Part shown: piece after piece, positions 44,780-53,815 of the stretch
Position numbering within the stretch: the first letter of the stretch is position 1
Layout of the letters: the number at the start of each line of letters is the position of its first letter
Origin: Pseudoalteromonas distincta
GTDB taxonomy: Bacteria > Pseudomonadota > Gammaproteobacteria > Enterobacterales > Alteromonadaceae
Direction: 5' to 3'
Length of the DNA stretch: 64,000 nucleotides
NCBI RefSeq assembly: GCF_000814675.1
Contig: NZ_JWIG01000001.1
Location: 694,471 to 758,470 of the forward strand
Notes under the pieces: model-generated
The model's database searches: none
The model's input: only the letters and a program-made list of their open reading frames with translations
Told to the model about the DNA's origin: nothing
Program-made: the position numbers and the translations under genes

Positions 44780-45737
44780 TAATAGATTCTTCTGGATTAG
44801 AACTTAAGTACATAACTGAAACGATAAATAGCGATAGTAATAGTCCAGCTAAAAATCCCAAAATGCATATTAAAGATCGTCTTGGTTTAAATTTTTTTTC
44901 GGGAACGATCGCGGGATCGACCGTTTTAAATACATATTCAGTTCTAACGTTTGCAAACATTATTATTTTTGCTTGCTCTTCTAATAGGGTAAATAAAATT
45001 GATTTCATATTTGATATTTCAGTGTTTTGAATCTGCTGGGTTAAAAACAAGGTGCTTTTTTGTGCTTCATCAACATCTCTAATTCGCATAACCTCATTTA
45101 TATCTGTCACTAACCAGTCAACCCAATTCTTAGCAATATATGGCGAGTAATGCTCTACAGATAGTTTAATCATGCCTGTATCAGGATCTAACTCCACACT
45201 CATGGCTTCTTGTAATTTGATATATGCTTCTTGCATAGATGGCTTAGCTTTAAAAGGGAGCTTAACTTCTCTTACCCACTCTTGAGTCTCGGTATTAAAT
45301 ATTTCTTTATCGTATGTAATTTTATTTTGATATAAGTCCCATTCTTTAACTGCCATCAAGTCTTTAAGAATGTCGTGCTGCTCTATAAATTTACTACTGA
45401 ACTTTCTTGATTTTAAAACTTCAATTGCCAAACCTGTTTTACTCGAACTACTCGAACCACCTAAATCTACTCCAGCAAGGTTAGCGATACCACCAAACTG
45501 TCCAGCTAAGGAAGCTAAACCGTTATTTTGTTGCTGCTCAGCTGGAGATAATAGAGCCTCAGCCTTATAGATATTTGGCAACTGTAGTGCGTATATAACT
45601 ACTGCAATACTAATTATTGAAGTTATTAATGCTATTAATAGCTTTTTAGACCATATAAAGATGAAGAGCTCTCTGAGATCAACTTCATCATTTTTAACTA
45701 AGCCTTCCTTGGACTGAATATAGCTGCTATTTTCCAT
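44760..45737 (-). CDS. wzz: Wzz-type polysaccharide co-polymerase without kinase domain
   Basis: 325 residues with one helix near the N-terminus (LLIALITSIISIAVVIYALQ) and one near the C-terminus (ICILGFLAGLLLSLFIVSVM). LPNIYKAEALLSPAEQQQNN and AIVPEKKFKPRRSLICIL, with the Pro-rich motif before the second helix, are Wzz signatures. It controls chain length of the Wzy product. There is no C-terminal tyrosine kinase and no separate Wzc kinase or Wzb phosphatase gene in this window, so the locus is of the O-antigen-like kind in that respect. Confidence 0.88.
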   Translation of the reverse strand: MENSSYIQSKEGLVKNDEVDLRELFIFIWSKKLLIALITSIISIAVVIYALQLPNIYKAEALLSPAEQQQNNGLASLAGQFGGIANLAGVDLGGSSSSSKTGLAIEVLKSRKFSSKFIEQHDILKDLMAVKEWDLYQNKITYDKEIFNTETQEWVREVKLPFKAKPSMQEAYIKLQEAMSVELDPDTGMIKLSVEHYSPYIAKNWVDWLVTDINEVMRIRDVDEAQKSTLFLTQQIQNTEISNMKSILFTLLEEQAKIIMFANVRTEYVFKTVDPAIVPEKKFKPRRSLICILGFLAGLLLSLFIVSVMYLSSNPEESINEHTNG

Positions 45738-45801
45738 GACTTAATGAAACCTTTTTAGTATTGCTACGTAATTTAAAGTATTTGTAATGTAAAAATACAT
45801 A

Positions 45802-48480
45802 TCACAAACTTCCAATAGCAGCGACAGCCACACCTAACTGATAAAGAATCTGCGTTGCTGTGCTCCAAAGCGTTAGCTTATCCATGTGCCCTGCATCCAT
45901 TGGTATTACTATTGTGTCACCGGGTTCTAACTGTTCAGCATTATTAGCTGCAAACCAGCCACCTGTACTTGGTATTTTCACTGAACCATTGGCTTTAATA
46001 ATGTAAATTCTATCTTCAGCAGCACGCTCTTTAAGGCCACCACTTAGCGCAATATAATCATCAACACTAACACCTGATTTATAAAGATGTGATGTTGAGT
46101 AGTTAACTTCACCTATTACACTGATTGAATCGCGCTTACTTGGTACATAAAGTGTATCGCCATCTTGTAATACTAAGTTTTGTTGATTATTTACAATTAA
46201 AGGTAAGTCAATTACTAAACGCCCTACAGCTTCAACACTTGCGAGGTCGTTTAACAGCATGTTCATTTCTTCATAAGAAAGTGTGCTGCTACTCACCGAG
46301 TTTTGGAAGCTTTTAGAAGCTATATCGCGGCGAAGCTCTGTAGATAAACGCGCTAGTTGTTTTTGTTCTTGTTCTTTAATTGATGTACGGGTAAATACAG
46401 CTGCTTTTTGCTCTGCAAATTGTGAAAAACCACCCGCGCGTTCCAGTAATTCAGTTAGCGTTTCACCTCGGCGTATCGTGTACGTACCTGGAAATTTAAG
46501 CTCACCTTTTAATTCTACTTTTACGTTTTCTTGCCAGTTTGGAATAGCGAAAACGTTTATGCTGTCTTTACTTTGTAACGTAATATTACTTTGAAGATCG
46601 CCCTTCATGGCGCTTTCAAGATCAAATCGTAAGTGTTCTATTTTAGAACCATCGCTGGCTACAATACGTGTAATTTCAGCTTGTTTTACGTAGGCAGACT
46701 CCAATAAACCACCGGCTGCAGTTATTAAGTCTTTTACCTCACCACCAATCATTAGTGGATAAATACCAGGGAAAGTAACATTCCCGCTGATTTCAACTAA
46801 TTGCATTGCTTGTTGCACTGATGCTTGCTGTTTAAATTTAGCAATAATCGGCGCTAATAAGTTATGGCGGCTAAATAATGCGTAATCTTCAGGTTTGAGT
46901 TCTTGGTCTTCTTCTTCTTTTGCTTTGCGTTTAGAAATTTCAGCAATTGTTAGTATTTTATTGTCTTCAAGAACAAGCTCTTCGTCTTCTTGATTAACAC
47001 CAATATATTTTTCGAACTCTTTTTGCTCAAACTTGTGCCATTGCTCTGCTTTTTGTTGCTGCTCTTGTTGCTCTTGGCTAAGGGCCATATTTGCTAGAGC
47101 TGATTGCTCTGCTTCTTTTTCTTCAAAACGACTAAATACAACTATCTTGTCATTAGCTTTAAGTTGTAAGTTGTTTTCAGGATTTTTAATAATCGCTTGA
47201 GCAACGTCGAACTGATGCGCTTCTATATCACCGTTTACATTTATTTCGCGGATTACGAGGCCGTAGCTTAAATCGGCTTGCGGTAGTAGGTCACCGCGTA
47301 TAGATTTAAGTACATCTGAAATACGCTTGCCTTGGTGCCATTGATAATTACCTGGGCGTGCTACTGCACCAATTAAGCTAATTGAATTTTGATATTGCGA
47401 GCTAACTGAATTAAAGCGAATACGGTCGCCATCTTGCGGGATATAGTTAATTTGTGGTTTTGAAAAATCGACCGAGAGTACTTCTTTACGGTCGAAGTTG
47501 AAGCGCTCTACCACTGCATTTTTAGCATAGGCATTTGGTTTGAGGCCTCCGGCCATTGCTAATAACTGCTTAGCAGATTCACCTTTTTTAAGTTCAAAAA
47601 TAGCGGGACGTTTAACTGCACCTTCAACTTTTACTTGAGCGCCAACTGATGGTATAAATACGACATCACCCGGCTTTAATACGATATCGTTGCTGCTATC
47701 GCCTTTAATAAGTAAGTCATAAAGGTCAAAATTTGCTACAACCTTGCCTGCGCGTTTAACTTGAATATTACGTAGAGAAGCAATATCAGACACACCACCA
47801 CTTACAAATAATGCGTGCGAAACGGTTGTTAATGATGAAACACTGTAGCTACCAGGCTTGTAAGCCTCACCTAGCACTAAAATACGCATGCTACGAAGCT
47901 GACCAAGTGATACAAACGCTTTTACACCTATTACCTCTTGCTCTACTTTTACTTTTATTAGTTCTTTAATTTCAGCAAAGGTTAAACCAGCCACTTCCAC
48001 AGGGCTTAAGTCTGGAATACTAATACGTCCTTCACGGTCAACTATAACTTCAAAACTTTCACTTTCTTTACCGTAAAAGTTTATTTTTAATTGATCGCCA
48101 GGGCCCACAATATATGTATCTGGTACTGCGGCATTTTCGCTTGGCATAAACGTAGTAGGTTCACCTGCAAACAACTCATAGCCATATGGCTTAAGTTCGT
48201 CTATTTTTGGTTTAAAGCGCTCTTCATCTGTAAGCTCTTCTTTTTCAGGCTCGGTACGCTCACCAATACTACTTTGCTGCTGTGTATTATTTTGAGTATT
48301 AGATTGGTTTGCACCAGTGATCGTTGATATATCAACACCATACTGTTTTGCTAGCGCTTCTTGTTGAGCTTTTGGTAGCTTTTTAAACTGCTCAAGTTGA
48401 GACGCTGTTGGCGTAAAAGCCAAAGTACTAAAACTACAAAGTAGAATAAAAGCACTAATAAATTGTGTAAAAACTTTCAC
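45802..48480 (-). CDS. wza: Large Wza-like polysaccharide export protein with several SLBB domains
   Basis: About 892 residues, more than twice the size of E. coli Wza. A signal peptide (KVFTQFISAFILLCSFSTLA) precedes TYIVGPGDQLKINFYGK (polysaccharide-export domain). At least five SLBB-like units follow (ILVLGEAYKPGSYS, VKVEGAVKRPAIFEL, ISLIGAVARPGNYQW, VEISGNVTFPGIYPL, VELKGELKFPGTYTI, ISVIGEVNYSTSHLY). A charged Gln/Glu-rich segment lies near residues 480-530. Such long forms are usual in Alteromonadales and Vibrio. TTG 48510 is in frame; GTG 48480 starts a clean signal peptide, with AGGG 12 bases upstream. It is the first gene of the Wzy-type locus. Confidence 0.87.
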   Translation of the reverse strand: MKVFTQFISAFILLCSFSTLAFTPTASQLEQFKKLPKAQQEALAKQYGVDISTITGANQSNTQNNTQQQSSIGERTEPEKEELTDEERFKPKIDELKPYGYELFAGEPTTFMPSENAAVPDTYIVGPGDQLKINFYGKESESFEVIVDREGRISIPDLSPVEVAGLTFAEIKELIKVKVEQEVIGVKAFVSLGQLRSMRILVLGEAYKPGSYSVSSLTTVSHALFVSGGVSDIASLRNIQVKRAGKVVANFDLYDLLIKGDSSNDIVLKPGDVVFIPSVGAQVKVEGAVKRPAIFELKKGESAKQLLAMAGGLKPNAYAKNAVVERFNFDRKEVLSVDFSKPQINYIPQDGDRIRFNSVSSQYQNSISLIGAVARPGNYQWHQGKRISDVLKSIRGDLLPQADLSYGLVIREINVNGDIEAHQFDVAQAIIKNPENNLQLKANDKIVVFSRFEEKEAEQSALANMALSQEQQEQQQKAEQWHKFEQKEFEKYIGVNQEDEELVLEDNKILTIAEISKRKAKEEEDQELKPEDYALFSRHNLLAPIIAKFKQQASVQQAMQLVEISGNVTFPGIYPLMIGGEVKDLITAAGGLLESAYVKQAEITRIVASDGSKIEHLRFDLESAMKGDLQSNITLQSKDSINVFAIPNWQENVKVELKGELKFPGTYTIRRGETLTELLERAGGFSQFAEQKAAVFTRTSIKEQEQKQLARLSTELRRDIASKSFQNSVSSSTLSYEEMNMLLNDLASVEAVGRLVIDLPLIVNNQQNLVLQDGDTLYVPSKRDSISVIGEVNYSTSHLYKSGVSVDDYIALSGGLKERAAEDRIYIIKANGSVKIPSTGGWFAANNAEQLEPGDTIVIPMDAGHMDKLTLWSTATQILYQLGVAVAAIGSL

Positions 48481-48547
48481 GAGTAGGCATATCCCTAGGT
48501 CTACAACCAAAATTGGCCGCTATAATACCTTAATTATAAGCAAATAA

Positions 48548-48569
48548 AAAAGGGACTTTCGTCCCTTTT
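48548..48569 (-). terminator. Intrinsic terminator after the DUF481 gene
   Basis: A 9-bp stem AAAAGGGAC / GTCCCTTTT with loop TTTC. Read on the minus strand it is followed by TTTTTT, the form of a strong factor-independent terminator for the gene at 48603-49385. It lies upstream of the Wza-like gene, so that locus must start from a promoter between 48481 and 48547; a TATAAT/TATTAT-like pair is present there, without a clear -35. Confidence 0.85.
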
Positions 48570-48602
48570 GTCACTTAAATGTCATTAACTTAACTACATT
48601 GG

Positions 48603-49385
48603 TTAAAAACTGTAAACCAACGTGAATGACGTTTCTGTGTCAGTGCTTTCTTTGTCGTCAGCAACATCTGAGTTGTTAGTGACATTAAAAGCGACTTTCA
48701 TTTGTAACGAGCCGTTTATTTTTGCAAGTAATGCAGTTTCAGAACGGGTTTTAGTGTTTGTATCACCGTACTCAACAGCAACTAATTGAGTAAAACGTGC
48801 ATTCTCAGAAATTTGCCAGTTGTAATCTAGCTTACCTAAGGCAATTACTTCGCCTTCAAATTCACCAGCAAGAGAGTTACCGTTGTCATCAACTTCAGTG
48901 CTGTCATCTGGGTATTCAAAGTATTTATAACCAGGACCAATTTCAGCACTTAACCACATAGTTTTTTCGTTTAATAAACGTAAACCGTAACCTGCATAAA
49001 TTACTGACTCACTTCTATACGCTCCAAAATAATCTGAAACGTGTGAACCATAAATGAATAAATGAGAATGATCTTCATTTAATTTGTAATTACCTTGTGC
49101 AGAAATTGAATACTTCTCGTTAGTGCGCTGCTTGTTTTTGTCACCATTAGCATTTTCAACTTCATATTCTTTGTAGATGCCGTCTAGCTTGTATTCGTTG
49201 TTCCAGTGTTCAAGGTTGTGCTGAACTTTAATGCCACCTTTAAGTGTGGTCGTTTCTGTATTACCACTTGTGACAATAGCACCTAATTCACTGGTAACTT
49301 CCCATGTTCTTTGTTCTGCGTCTGCAGCAAATGCGTTTGTTGCAGCAGAAGCCGCAACTAAAACTGATAAAAGCTTTAATTTCAT
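48603..49385 (-). CDS. DUF481 outer-membrane protein (YdiY-like)
   Basis: 260 residues. The signal peptide MKLKLLSVLVAASAATNAFA is followed by WEVTSELGAIVTSGNTETTT, the DUF481 opening, then alternating amphipathic beta strands (YKLDGIYKEYEV, HLFIYGSHVSDYFGAYRSE, LSAEIGPGYKYFEY) and a C-terminal TSFTLVYSF ending in Phe, as outer-membrane barrels do. Members of this family are described as salt-induced outer-membrane proteins. It is monocistronic, with a terminator on each side. Confidence 0.88.
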   Translation of the reverse strand: MKLKLLSVLVAASAATNAFAADAEQRTWEVTSELGAIVTSGNTETTTLKGGIKVQHNLEHWNNEYKLDGIYKEYEVENANGDKNKQRTNEKYSISAQGNYKLNEDHSHLFIYGSHVSDYFGAYRSESVIYAGYGLRLLNEKTMWLSAEIGPGYKYFEYPDDSTEVDDNGNSLAGEFEGEVIALGKLDYNWQISENARFTQLVAVEYGDTNTKTRSETALLAKINGSLQMKVAFNVTNNSDVADDKESTDTETSFTLVYSF

Positions 49386-49471
49386 TAAAAAATAACCTTT
49401 GTATAAATGTACATCTATTTTATTAAAGCATTACTTGTTAGAGCAAGCTAAACAACTAAGTAATGATGTAA

Positions 49472-49507
49472 AAAATTTTCATGCAGCAAATACCGCATGA
49501 AAATTTT
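49472..49507 (-). terminator. Intrinsic terminator after mscS
   Basis: Perfect 13-bp stem AAAATTTTCATGC / GCATGAAAATTTT with a 10-base loop. On the minus strand it is followed by a T run, and it lies 65 bases after the stop of the MscS gene. Confidence 0.82.
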
Positions 49508-49571
49508 ATGTTTAATAGCTCTTTAGCACTATAACAATTAAAGATAACTTTAATTAAATAACTATTTAAAA

Positions 49572-50390
49572 TTAGTCTTGCTTGTGAAAGTGAACATCCA
49601 TTTGTGGAAATGGGATAGTAATATCTGCATCATCTAATGCGATTTTAATATTTTCCATTAATGACCAGTAAGTAGGCCAATAATCAGCAGCGTTAACCCA
49701 AGGACGAACAATAAAGTTAACACTTGAATCGCCTAACTCATTTACAGATACATTGTAAGCTGGATCTTTAAGTATGCGTGTTTCTGCATCTAATACAGAT
49801 TTTAATACTTCTTTTGCGTGACGTAAATCAGCATCGTAGCCAACACCAATAACTAAATCGATACGACGAGTAGACTCTCGTGAGAAGTTAGTAATAGCAC
49901 CAGACATTATTTGAGAGTTTGGTACGATAATTACTTTGTTATCTGGAGTACGTAGTTCAGTTGAGAATATTTCGATTTTTTTAACCGTACCCATTTTATT
50001 ACCTGCTTCAACAAAGTCACCAGACTTAAATGGACGAAGTAAAATAATTAGTACGCCTGATGCGAAGTTAGATAATGAACCTTGCAATGCTAAACCCACA
50101 GCTAAACCGGCAGCACCTAAAATAGCAATGAACGAAGTTGTTTCAATGCCAATTTGCGAAAGTGCCATTAAAATAGTTACAGCAAATACAAGTGTGTACA
50201 CAATACTTGAAACAAATGAACCGACAGCTTTATCTACTTTCTTTTTAGCAAAACCTTTTTCAGTTAAGTTAGAACAAAACTTAGCAACACGACTACCAAG
50301 TAAAAAGATAACAAGCGCAACAACTGCTTGAATACCATAGTGTAAAATTAGGCCTGAGTTATCGTTAAGCCAATTAAGTACTGAATCCAT
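49572..50390 (-). CDS. mscS: Small-conductance mechanosensitive channel
   Basis: 272 residues, close to E. coli MscS (286). Three membrane helices: about 15-33, 60-80 and the pore helix with AILGAAGLAVGLALQGSLSN and FASGVLIILLRPFKSGDFVE. The beta domain has VEIFSTELRTPDNKVIIVPN, and the C-terminal domain ends ITIPFPQMDVHF, all typical of the family. It opens under membrane tension to release solutes after osmotic downshock. It ends before its own terminator and is independent of the surrounding surface loci. Confidence 0.95.
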   Translation of the reverse strand: MDSVLNWLNDNSGLILHYGIQAVVALVIFLLGSRVAKFCSNLTEKGFAKKKVDKAVGSFVSSIVYTLVFAVTILMALSQIGIETTSFIAILGAAGLAVGLALQGSLSNFASGVLIILLRPFKSGDFVEAGNKMGTVKKIEIFSTELRTPDNKVIIVPNSQIMSGAITNFSRESTRRIDLVIGVGYDADLRHAKEVLKSVLDAETRILKDPAYNVSVNELGDSSVNFIVRPWVNAADYWPTYWSLMENIKIALDDADITIPFPQMDVHFHKQD

Positions 50391-50614
50391 ATTTACTCCA
50401 AATGTTTTTTATTAAGCGTTTTCGGGCATTATTATACATTAATTTACAATTTATTCTCATGGAATAATGAATTAATACTATTAAATGCAAGTATATTCGA
50501 TTTTTTAGAGGCAATTATCCGATAAAATGTAGCCTACTTTGGAAAAATATTAACGACTAAATACTAATTATACTTGCCTGATTTAAATTATTTTAATTTA
50601 TTTCACTTTTAGGC

Positions 50615-50643
50615 TTCACAACAATTATTATTTTATGTATTAT
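50615..50643 (+). promoter_or_regulatory. Promoter of tRNA-His
   Basis: TTCACA (50615-50620) and TATTAT (50638-50643) with a 17-base spacer, followed by the GC-rich discriminator GCGCGCC typical of stable-RNA promoters under stringent control. It lies ~29 bases before the mature tRNA. Confidence 0.7.
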
Positions 50644-50671
50644 GCGCGCCACACCAAACGAGGTGTGTAGT

Positions 50672-50748
50672 GGCGGTTGTAGCTCAGTTGGTAGAGCCCC
50701 GGATTGTGATTCCGGTTGTCGCGGGTTCAAGCCCCGTCAATCGCCCCA
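50672..50748 (+). tRNA. tRNA-His (GTG)
   Basis: A full cloverleaf: acceptor GGCGGTTG paired with CAATCGCC, where the first G is the extra G-1 of tRNA-His facing C73; D arm with AGCTCAGTTGGTAGAGC; anticodon loop TTGTGAT (anticodon GTG) on stem CCGGA/TCCGG; T arm GCGGGTTCAAGCCCCGT; CCA encoded at 50746-50748. A run of T follows at 50750-50755 and probably ends transcription. Confidence 0.97.
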
Positions 50749-50971
50749 CTTTTTTCCTAGTAAGCCTCATATTTATACCCTATTAATTATCCTATTATAT
50801 AAATTCTAAAACCTCTTACTATATTAAGATTACAACACAATTATTCATACTCTAGTTAAACCCACTAATTTGTAAATCTCACGCAGCGATTAAATCATCC
50901 CTAGATTAAAAAATTTCAACCCACAAAGCTCAACACCCCCTAATTAGTAATAATATTTAATAAACAAGTAT

Positions 50972-51183
50972 TTATACCAATTCGCTTAATTAAGTGTTCT
51001 ATTTTGAGGATGGAAAAACATGTTGATAGCTAGGCAAAAAATTCGCTATTTCATTGTTCTCGGCAATTGCTCCTGCATTGCTCTACCTTCTGCATCCATG
51101 CAGTCGTATATGAGAATTTTTAACACAGGTAGCGACACGTTTAGCCCCGCAAAATGACTAAGTATTATCGCGGATTGGTATAA
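50972..51183. mobile_element. MITE-like inverted-repeat element
   Basis: A 212-bp element with terminal inverted repeats TTATACCAATTCGC (left) and, on the other strand, TTATACCAATCCGC (right): 13 of 14 match. It holds no transposase. Inside is a 45-codon open frame (51020-51157) and a palindrome CTGCATCCATGCAG near 51090. The TATACCAAT ends resemble a repeat type I associate with Alteromonadales genomes. It lies 134 bases upstream of the TPR/barrel gene, so it may affect the promoter of that operon. The rest of 50749-51316 (50749-50971 and 51184-51316) shows no gene. Confidence 0.65.
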
Positions 51184-51316
51184 CTCATTACTTATCTACA
51201 ATTAATTAACCAATGTGACTGTATTAACTATACTTAGCTACAAAAAGTGGTAGGTTTCTAATGTTGGCATCACTTTTTACAAAACATCAAACTTCTACTG
51301 GGATATAAAATTAAGC

Positions 51317-52642
51317 ATGATTAAACAGGTTTTAGGAAATTTACTGTGTAGTTGTTTAGCTGTAATGAGCTTTAACTCATTGGCTCAAAGCAATGATGAA
51401 TTCAATAAGCTATTGATTGAGCTTCAAAAATTAGTTTCTGAAAAAAAATACACTCAGGCTTATCAAAAAAGTAATAGCGAATATCAGTACCTAGGCGAAC
51501 CCGTATACGACTTTTTATTAGGGGTCAGTGCACTTAAAACAGGGCATGCGGCGCCAGCTGTATTTGCCTTTGAACGCGTGGTTGAAAATAATCCTAGATG
51601 GTATGAAGCTCGCTTATACTTAGTTCGCGCTTATTTAACAGTTAATAATTTACCTGCTGCCGATACTCAAGCTTTAATACTAATTAACTCACCTGACACA
51701 CCTAATAATATAAAGTCTTCAGCACAGTCATTGCTAGAAACTGCTGCACTTAAGCAACAAGAGGCTGGACGCTCTTATAAACAAAATATTGAGCTTGCGC
51801 TTGGCGTAGATGGCAACGTAAACGCAGGTACTGCAGAAAATACGATTATAATTCCTAATATTGGTGAATTTTTGTTATCGCCAGAAAGTAAAAGTACGCA
51901 GGACAACTATGCACGACTTAATTACAGAGGAAAGTACTCTCACCCTATTGACCAAAAAAGCTTAATCACTTTAAGTATTGATACCGGGTGGTACAAGTTT
52001 GATGAACTCAGTCAATACGATCGTGTAAATGCGAACATTAATGCCGCCTATCAATATAAACAAAATGACATAAGTTGGTTTGCACGAGTTGCTACCACTC
52101 CACTGATGCTTGACGGTAAACTTTATCGTACTGAATCAGCTTTAACGGCCGGAGCTAATTTTACGCTAAATAAACAAGTTAATTTATTTAGCTCTTTGAC
52201 TGCGGGTGTTTTAAACAATAGATTTGATGAAAAGCTCGATAACTCATTTTATGCGATAAATGCAGGTGCTAGCTATGCAGCTAAAAATTGGTTTCAAAGC
52301 TTAAGCATTAACGCTAAAAGCGAGGAAGCTGACATTACAGAGGGTGAATTTAATAGCCGTAATATTACGAGCTTGTACTACCAAGTGAACACTCAGTTGG
52401 CTCAACATTGGCAGTTGTTATCTCTTGCTGGATACCAATGGATTAATTATAAAGATGATCACCCTTTATTTTTACAAGAACGTGCCGATAACCTCTTTAT
52501 GCTCTCAACTTCTGTTCGCTACTTAGTTAATCGCGATTTAGCCATACAGTTGGCTGCCAACTATCAAGATAAATCCAGTAATATTTCTTTATTCGAATAT
52601 GACCGTTTAGATATAAATTTAAGCGCTTCTTACTCATTTTAA
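51317..52642 (+). CDS. TPR and beta-barrel outer-membrane protein
   Basis: 441 residues with a signal peptide ending about SFNSLAQS. Residues ~25-150 are tetratricopeptide-like (VYDFLLGVSALKTGHAAPAV, FAFERVVENNPRWYEARLYL). From ~160 to the end the sequence alternates like a beta-barrel (NIELALGVDGNVNAG, YARLNYRGKYSHPI, SLSINAKSE, ending INLSASYSF with a C-terminal Phe). The layout resembles outer-membrane proteins next to FecR and adhesin genes and may help to export or anchor the giant lipoprotein encoded two genes later. It starts a run of six plus-strand genes. Confidence 0.7.
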   Translation: MIKQVLGNLLCSCLAVMSFNSLAQSNDEFNKLLIELQKLVSEKKYTQAYQKSNSEYQYLGEPVYDFLLGVSALKTGHAAPAVFAFERVVENNPRWYEARLYLVRAYLTVNNLPAADTQALILINSPDTPNNIKSSAQSLLETAALKQQEAGRSYKQNIELALGVDGNVNAGTAENTIIIPNIGEFLLSPESKSTQDNYARLNYRGKYSHPIDQKSLITLSIDTGWYKFDELSQYDRVNANINAAYQYKQNDISWFARVATTPLMLDGKLYRTESALTAGANFTLNKQVNLFSSLTAGVLNNRFDEKLDNSFYAINAGASYAAKNWFQSLSINAKSEEADITEGEFNSRNITSLYYQVNTQLAQHWQLLSLAGYQWINYKDDHPLFLQERADNLFMLSTSVRYLVNRDLAIQLAANYQDKSSNISLFEYDRLDINLSASYSF

Positions 52643-52654
52643 TTTAAGGTATTT

Positions 52655-53776
52655 ATGAAACATTTACTCCCTGTAATTACCACTTTACTTTGTGTAAGTT
52701 TTTATACACAAGCAAACGACCCTGCTGGTAAAACTATTTTAGCACGAGGCTCTGTACTCGCGCTTGATGGAAGCAATGAACAACAACGACAATTGCAGCG
52801 CAGAGATACTGTTTTTGGCATAGATCGTATTACGACTGGAGAGAAAAGCAAAGCGCAATTTTCGATGTTGGATGGTGGTTTAATAGCCTTAAAAGAAAAC
52901 TCAGAATTAAATATTGCTAACTACGAATTTAATGACAATACCCAACAGGGCTCTGCTTCTATTGAGTTACTTAAAGGCGGTTTGCGCTCTATTTCCGGCG
53001 CAATTAAAAAAAATGGCGGCTCTTATAGTGTAAAAACTCCCGTAGGCTCTATTGGCATACGCGGAACGCATTTTGAAGTTCAGCTGGTTAAAGGCGATGT
53101 ATTTTTAGCGGTATGGGATGGCGCAATAGATTTAACGTTAGAAAATAATAACGTGGTTTCTTTGGGTGATAACGAGGCATTTTCGTTTGCACAAATTACA
53201 GCCACTGGTGAAGTATTTAAAACGACACGTGCGGCACGTGTGTTTGATCAAAATATAGTAGCAATTGATCCTAAAGGCGACAACGAAGAAGAAACTGAGC
53301 AAGCATCGGTAACTGAAGTTGAAGTAAATGCTTTTGAAGCAGATACAGGTGTTATGGATATATATTCTGAACAACAATTTCAAACTGTTAGCAGCGCATC
53401 TTTAGTCGATCAAATAGCTCAGCGCCAAGGTGTATTTAACTATGAGGCATCAAGCTTTAATGTAAATTCGAGTGTGGGTGCTGTTACTGACTTTGCTATG
53501 ACTATGGCAGTTGATTTTGATAATGGCACCGTGCCTGATGGCGAAATTAGTTTTAATGACGCCGGTGGAAATTGGTATGCAGCTTACAGCGGCTTAATAA
53601 ATTTAAGCGAACTTGAGCTGGCCGTTACATTTGCATCCCATGGTAACAATAAAGCCGAGGGCGATGTTGATGCAATATTTTTGAATGACTTAGACAACAT
53701 TACTGGCAACTTTAATCTTAACGAAATAAATAATCCTGATGTAAATGCTAGCGGTTCTTTTAAATTAGAACCATAA
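52655..53776 (+). CDS. Secreted FecR-domain protein
   Basis: 373 residues with a signal peptide (LLPVITTLLCVSFYTQANDP). Residues ~30-165 form a FecR domain: RDTVFGIDRITTGEKSKAQF, LKENSELNIANYEF, and YSVKTPVGSIGIRGTHFEVQ followed by VWDGAIDL. The last ~200 residues are acidic and without a known domain. In this class FecR domains sit in the periplasm or at the surface, not as sigma regulators; no sigma factor or TonB receptor is nearby. It lies 12 bases after the barrel gene and 39 before the adhesin-like gene. Confidence 0.85.
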   Translation: MKHLLPVITTLLCVSFYTQANDPAGKTILARGSVLALDGSNEQQRQLQRRDTVFGIDRITTGEKSKAQFSMLDGGLIALKENSELNIANYEFNDNTQQGSASIELLKGGLRSISGAIKKNGGSYSVKTPVGSIGIRGTHFEVQLVKGDVFLAVWDGAIDLTLENNNVVSLGDNEAFSFAQITATGEVFKTTRAARVFDQNIVAIDPKGDNEEETEQASVTEVEVNAFEADTGVMDIYSEQQFQTVSSASLVDQIAQRQGVFNYEASSFNVNSSVGAVTDFAMTMAVDFDNGTVPDGEISFNDAGGNWYAAYSGLINLSELELAVTFASHGNNKAEGDVDAIFLNDLDNITGNFNLNEINNPDVNASGSFKLEP

Positions 53777-53815
53777 ACACATTGGATACAAAGCTTTTAT
53801 TATGGAGTATTTAAA

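Noticed and set aside
51020-51157. 45-codon frame inside the MITE-like element as a real gene
   Set aside because: No ribosome site of note and it lies within a repeat element; kept only as a remark in the element entry.
52655-53776. FecR protein as part of an iron-uptake sigma/anti-sigma system
   Set aside because: There is a signal peptide, no membrane-spanning anti-sigma layout, and no sigma factor or TonB receptor gene nearby.
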